From Rhodocyclaceae bacterium UBA2346 (GTDB taxonomy: Bacteria; Pseudomonadota; Gammaproteobacteria; Burkholderiales; Rhodocyclaceae), in assembly GCA_002344625.1 (NCBI GenBank), contig DDUE01000004.1, positions 478 to 9,352 of the forward strand: a DNA stretch of 8,875 bases, given 5' to 3'. The translations under genes and the position numbers were made by a program. Positions 6,547 through 8,875 of the stretch are shown in pieces. The notes under the pieces were generated by a model. The model was not told where the DNA came from. It was given only the letters and a program-made list of their open reading frames with translations, and searched no databases. The first letter of the stretch is position 1. Every line of letters starts with the position of its first letter.

Positions 6547-7453
6547 CGAGTCGTACCAGCGCCGAAACCTGGTCGGTGAGCGGCGCCGGGATCGGGATTT
6601 CGCCCGCGAGCATCGCGCGGATCAGCGCGGCGTTGTCGGCGACGGCGGGCACGTCCGGCAGATCCGGCAGCGGCGGAGTGCCGCCTTCTTCGGCATCGAA
6701 AGCGGTTTCGGCGCGGCCGTCGAGGTATACGTTCATGCGCGGGCGCCGGCGCGGGTTGGCGAAAGCCTCGCCCTCGGTGCCGCGCAGCAGCATCGCCCGG
6801 CCGCCGTCGTCCAGCAGGAATTCGTGCATCCGTTCGAGATACTCGGGATGCGTCACCGAGACTACTCTCACGCTCCGGCCCATGCAGGGGTCGATGAGCT
6901 TGGCCATGGTGTGGCCGCTCCCCCTCACCCCCAGGCGTGTGCGCATGTCCAGCAGGCGGTCGAGCCCGGGCAGCAAGAGCGCAAGCGGCACGCAGGCGAT
7001 CCGCTGCCCGGCGAGCGCCGCGGCGGCCGCCTCGATGCTGGCTGCCGGATGGATGTCGAGCGCGGCCAGCAGCTCGAACGGACTCACCCGGGTGTCGAAG
7101 TCGTGGCGCCCCTGAATCAGCACCGGCACGCCGGCACGTGCCAGCAACAGCGCGATCAAGGGCATCAGGTTGGCCTGGCGGCGCGCGCCGTTGTAGGTGG
7201 GCAGCACCACGCAGCGCGCGCCCGGCGCTACCGCGACGCTTGCGATGCGCGCGTCGATCGCACGTTTGAAGCCGGTCAGCTCGGCCAGCGACTCGCTCTT
7301 GATGCGTAGCGCGATCAGCACGGCGCCGAGCTCGAGGTCCGGAACGCGGCCGTCGAGAATGTCGCCGAACAGGTGTTGCGCCTGATCGGCACCGATCGCA
7401 CGCGCGCCCTTGGCGCCACGTCCGATTTCCTTGATGATTGGGGCGTAGGTCAT
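6533..7453 (-). CDS. ybiB: YbiB-like DNA-binding protein (TrpD2, phosphoribosyltransferase-fold family)
   Basis: The 306-residue product matches the YbiB/TrpD2 family, which has the fold of anthranilate phosphoribosyltransferase (TrpD) but binds nucleic acid rather than making tryptophan; E. coli YbiB is known as a DNA-binding protein. The all-alpha N-terminal domain (about residues 5-70) carries the family pattern GRGAKGARAI, AQHLFGDILDGRVPDLELGAVLIALRIK. The TrpD glycine loop (GTGGD) is replaced by PTYNGARRQANL at 85-96. The C-terminal part has LGVRGSGHTMAKLIDP and VTHPEYLERM, both usual here. I chose the ATG at 7453 because MTYAPIIKEIGRG is the normal family start; an upstream extension to 7567 would overlap the next gene and looks non-coding. 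GAGG lies 11 bases before the ATG, rather far for a ribosome site. It is convergent with pirin and divergent from the dehydrogenase gene. Confidence 0.88.
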   Translation of the reverse strand: MTYAPIIKEIGRGAKGARAIGADQAQHLFGDILDGRVPDLELGAVLIALRIKSESLAELTGFKRAIDARIASVAVAPGARCVVLPTYNGARRQANLMPLIALLLARAGVPVLIQGRHDFDTRVSPFELLAALDIHPAASIEAAAAALAGQRIACVPLALLLPGLDRLLDMRTRLGVRGSGHTMAKLIDPCMGRSVRVVSVTHPEYLERMHEFLLDDGGRAMLLRGTEGEAFANPRRRPRMNVYLDGRAETAFDAEEGGTPPLPDLPDVPAVADNAALIRAMLAGEIPIPAPLTDQVSALVRLARAA

Positions 7454-7514
7454 TCGCGGATTATCCTCGTTTGGACGTGATTCAACCATCGGTAGCAATC
7501 CAGGAGCAAGATCA
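7454..7514. promoter_or_regulatory. Divergent promoter region between ybiB and the first dehydrogenase
   Basis: On the minus strand, GATAAT at 7460-7465 is a five-of-six match to the -10 consensus and ends six bases before the ybiB ATG, so transcription could begin at or next to the start codon. TTGAAT at 7480-7485 resembles a -35 element but the 14-base gap is short. On the plus strand only a weak TTGGAC (7471-7476) with TAGCAA (7493-7498) can be proposed. AGGAG at 7502-7506 is a good ribosome site for the dehydrogenase. I see no CTG-N10-CAG LexA box. Confidence 0.35.
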
Positions 7515-8390
7515 ATGAAAGTCGGATTTATCGGGCTCGGCCTGATGGGGCGGCCCATGGCGCTCAATGTGCTGAACGCCGGTCACGAGGTCCATGTGTG
7601 GACGCGCCGCGCCGAGTCGATGCAGCCGCTGGTCGAGGCCGGCGCGGTTGCCTGCACGAGTGCCGCCGCGCTGGCGGGCGTCGTCAATGTGGCGATCAGC
7701 ATGGTCGCGGATGCGCCGGATGTCGAGCAGGTCGCGCTCGGGCCCGAAGGCGTCGCGGCGGGCGCGGGCGCGGGCCTGGTGTTCGTCGACATGAGCACGA
7801 TCTCGCCGGCGGCCGCGCAGTCGATCGCGGCGCGTCTGGCCGGGCAGGGCATTCAGATGCTCGATGCGCCGGTCTCCGGCGGCGAGATCGGCGCGATCAA
7901 TGCCACGCTCACGATCATGGTGGGCGGCGACGCAGCTGCGTTCGAGACCGTCCGGCCTGTGTTCGAGGCCATGGGCAAGACGGTTTCGCTCATCGGTGCT
8001 TCGGGCGCCGGCCAGGTGGCCAAGGCCTGCAACCAGATCCTGACGGGCGTCGGGGTGGCGGCCGTCGCCGAAGCGCTCAATTTCGCGACCCGCAGCGGTG
8101 TCGACGCCGGGCGGGTGCGCGAAGCCTTGCTGGGCGGTTTCGCGTATTCACGCATCCTCGAAAACCATGGCCAGCGCATGCTCGACCGCAACTTCAAGCC
8201 CGGCTTCAAGGCGTGGATGCACCAGAAAGACATGCGCATCGTGCTCGAAGAAGCGCATCGCCTGGGCCTCGCACTGCCGTCGTCGGCCGCGACGGCGCAG
8301 ATGTTCAACGCGATGGTCGGTAGCGGCCTCGGCGAGGACGACTCGATCGCGATGCTCAAGTTGCTCGAGCGAATGAGCGGAGGCGCATGA
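7515..8390 (+). CDS. Beta-hydroxyacid dehydrogenase (2-hydroxy-3-oxopropionate reductase / 3-hydroxyisobutyrate dehydrogenase family)
   Basis: This 291-residue cytosolic NAD(P)-dependent enzyme has the usual two-domain build: a Rossmann domain at residues 1-162 and an all-helical C-terminal domain. Visible signatures are the dinucleotide loop GLGLMGRPM (7-15), the substrate-binding DAPVSGGE (117-124, with S121), the catalytic GASGAGQVAKACNQ with K170 and N173, and KDM at 238-240. The stretch LDRNFKPGF near 223-231 closely resembles E. coli GarR, which reduces tartronate semialdehyde to D-glycerate, so that activity is favoured, but 3-hydroxyisobutyrate or 4-hydroxybutyrate dehydrogenase cannot be excluded. 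R31-R32 after the second strand may favour NADP. AGGAG at 7502-7506 precedes the ATG. A paralogue follows directly, indicating an operon. No glyoxylate carboligase, isomerase or glycerate kinase gene is in the window. Confidence 0.92.
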   Translation: MKVGFIGLGLMGRPMALNVLNAGHEVHVWTRRAESMQPLVEAGAVACTSAAALAGVVNVAISMVADAPDVEQVALGPEGVAAGAGAGLVFVDMSTISPAAAQSIAARLAGQGIQMLDAPVSGGEIGAINATLTIMVGGDAAAFETVRPVFEAMGKTVSLIGASGAGQVAKACNQILTGVGVAAVAEALNFATRSGVDAGRVREALLGGFAYSRILENHGQRMLDRNFKPGFKAWMHQKDMRIVLEEAHRLGLALPSSAATAQMFNAMVGSGLGEDDSIAMLKLLERMSGGA

Positions 8391-8392
8391 CG

Positions 8393-8875
8393 ATGCGGGT
8401 GGGTTTCGTCGGACTGGGGGCGATGGGGCGCCCGATGGCCATGCATCTGCTGCAGGCGGGGCATGCGCTGTCCGTGTGGGCGCGCCGGCCGGAGGCCGCC
8501 GCGGCGCTGGTGGAACACGGGGCATGCCGGTGCGGGACCCCGGCCGAGCTTGCCGCGGCGAGCGAGGTGGTGATCACCATCGTCACCACCAGCCGCGACG
8601 TCGAGGATCTGGCGTTCGGCGCGCACGGCCTGGCGGCCGGGTTCGAGCGCGGCGGGATCCATGTCGACATGAGTACCATCGCGCCGACCACCGCGCGCGC
8701 GCTCGCCGCGCGCTATGCGCAGCTCGGGATCGGCTGGGTGGACGCGCCGGTGTCGGGCGGCGAGGTCGGGGCCAAGGCCGCTACGCTCACCATCATGGTC
8801 GGCGGCAGCCAGGCCGCCGTCGACAAGATTAAGACGATCTTCGAGCTGATGGGCAAGAACATCACCCTGTTCGGC
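8393..8875 (+). CDS. Second beta-hydroxyacid dehydrogenase paralogue (5' part, cut by window end)
   Basis: An open frame runs from here to the last base of the window and is partial. It encodes MRVGFVGLGAMGRPMAMHLL at the start, followed by VWARRPE, VDMSTIAP and DAPVSGGEVGAKAATLTIMVGG, the same ordered signatures as the preceding gene. By hand, about half of the 161 residues align identically without gaps. The catalytic lysine region lies beyond the window. Two starts are possible: ATG at 8387, in an ATGA overlap with the previous stop, and ATG at 8393. GGAGG at 8379-8383 is only three bases from the first but nine from the second, and the protein starting at 8393 matches the neighbour's N-terminus, so 8393 is preferred. 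The pair is almost certainly cotranscribed. Substrate may differ from the first copy; the substrate loop reads GGEVGAKAAT instead of GGEIGAINAT. Confidence 0.88.
   Translation, partial: MRVGFVGLGAMGRPMAMHLLQAGHALSVWARRPEAAAALVEHGACRCGTPAELAAASEVVITIVTTSRDVEDLAFGAHGLAAGFERGGIHVDMSTIAPTTARALAARYAQLGIGWVDAPVSGGEVGAKAATLTIMVGGSQAAVDKIKTIFELMGKNITLFG

Noticed and set aside
5951..7309. A 452-codon plus-strand frame running through pirin and opposite ybiB
   Set aside because: It crosses two well-supported genes and the hairpin between them. Its composition is Arg/Gly/Ala-rich with no family resemblance, typical of an out-of-frame reading of GC-rich DNA.
7454..7514. Search for a LexA (SOS) box upstream of ybiB
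   Set aside because: E. coli ybiB is SOS-linked, but no CTG-N10-CAG sequence is present in this spacer.
7454..7567. Extension of the ybiB frame 38 codons upstream of the chosen start
   Set aside because: It would overlap the first 53 bases of the dehydrogenase gene and its ribosome site. The extra residues do not resemble the family N-terminus, and the in-frame ATGs there lack ribosome sites.
7598..8323. Long Arg/Gly-rich plus-strand frame inside the first dehydrogenase gene
   Set aside because: It is an out-of-frame shadow; the dehydrogenase frame carries every expected motif in order.
1..8875. Search for mobile elements, CRISPR arrays, tRNA genes, riboswitches and phage genes
   Set aside because: I found no terminal inverted repeats, transposase or integrase motifs, spaced direct repeats or cloverleaf-like sequence. 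Gene content and composition look uniform throughout.

Overview
This is a GC-rich window that reads as ordinary chromosome. The tight gene packing, the gene families and the codon choice (TTA, CTA and TCA almost absent) suggest a betaproteobacterium, perhaps in the Azoarcus/Thauera/Aromatoleum group. That placement is an impression from gene content, not a measured result. I see no insertion sequence, integrase, tRNA, rRNA, CRISPR array or long repeat. No intergenic gap exceeds about 120 bases.

Layout, left to right. (1) Positions 1-3478 (+): the last codons of a probable upstream gene, a complete RND-family inner-membrane efflux permease, and a 74-residue two-helix DUF2892 membrane protein whose start overlaps the permease stop (ATGA). 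A weak hairpin plus T-run closes the unit. (2) 3598-3915 (+): a small single-domain PilZ protein with an intact RxxxR motif but a degenerate second c-di-GMP motif. (3) 3942-6515: a LysR-type regulator (-) divergent from an FMN-dependent NADH-azoreductase (azoR, +), followed by a pirin-family protein (+). The 92-base divergent spacer carries a perfect 7+7 inverted repeat. (4) 6533-7453 (-): a YbiB/TrpD2-like protein, convergent with pirin and separated from it by a GC-only hairpin. (5) 7515-8875 (+): two tandem beta-hydroxyacid dehydrogenase paralogues (2-hydroxy-3-oxopropionate reductase / 3-hydroxyisobutyrate dehydrogenase family), the second cut by the window end.

How the genes may work together. 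The LysR-azoR-pirin block looks like a small quinone/electrophile or aromatic-compound response unit: AzoR reduces azo compounds and quinones, some pirins act on quercetin-like flavonoids, and divergent LysR genes often control their neighbours. The RND pump could export toxic compounds, but nothing here ties it to the LysR regulator. The tandem dehydrogenases point to glyoxylate/tartronate-semialdehyde or branched C4 hydroxyacid metabolism, with partner genes probably downstream. I do not see convincing evidence of a wholly new system. The best leads are the small membrane protein coupled to the RND pump, the near-identical-motif dehydrogenase pair, the degenerate PilZ motif, the inverted repeat upstream of azoR, and a possible leaderless ybiB transcript.
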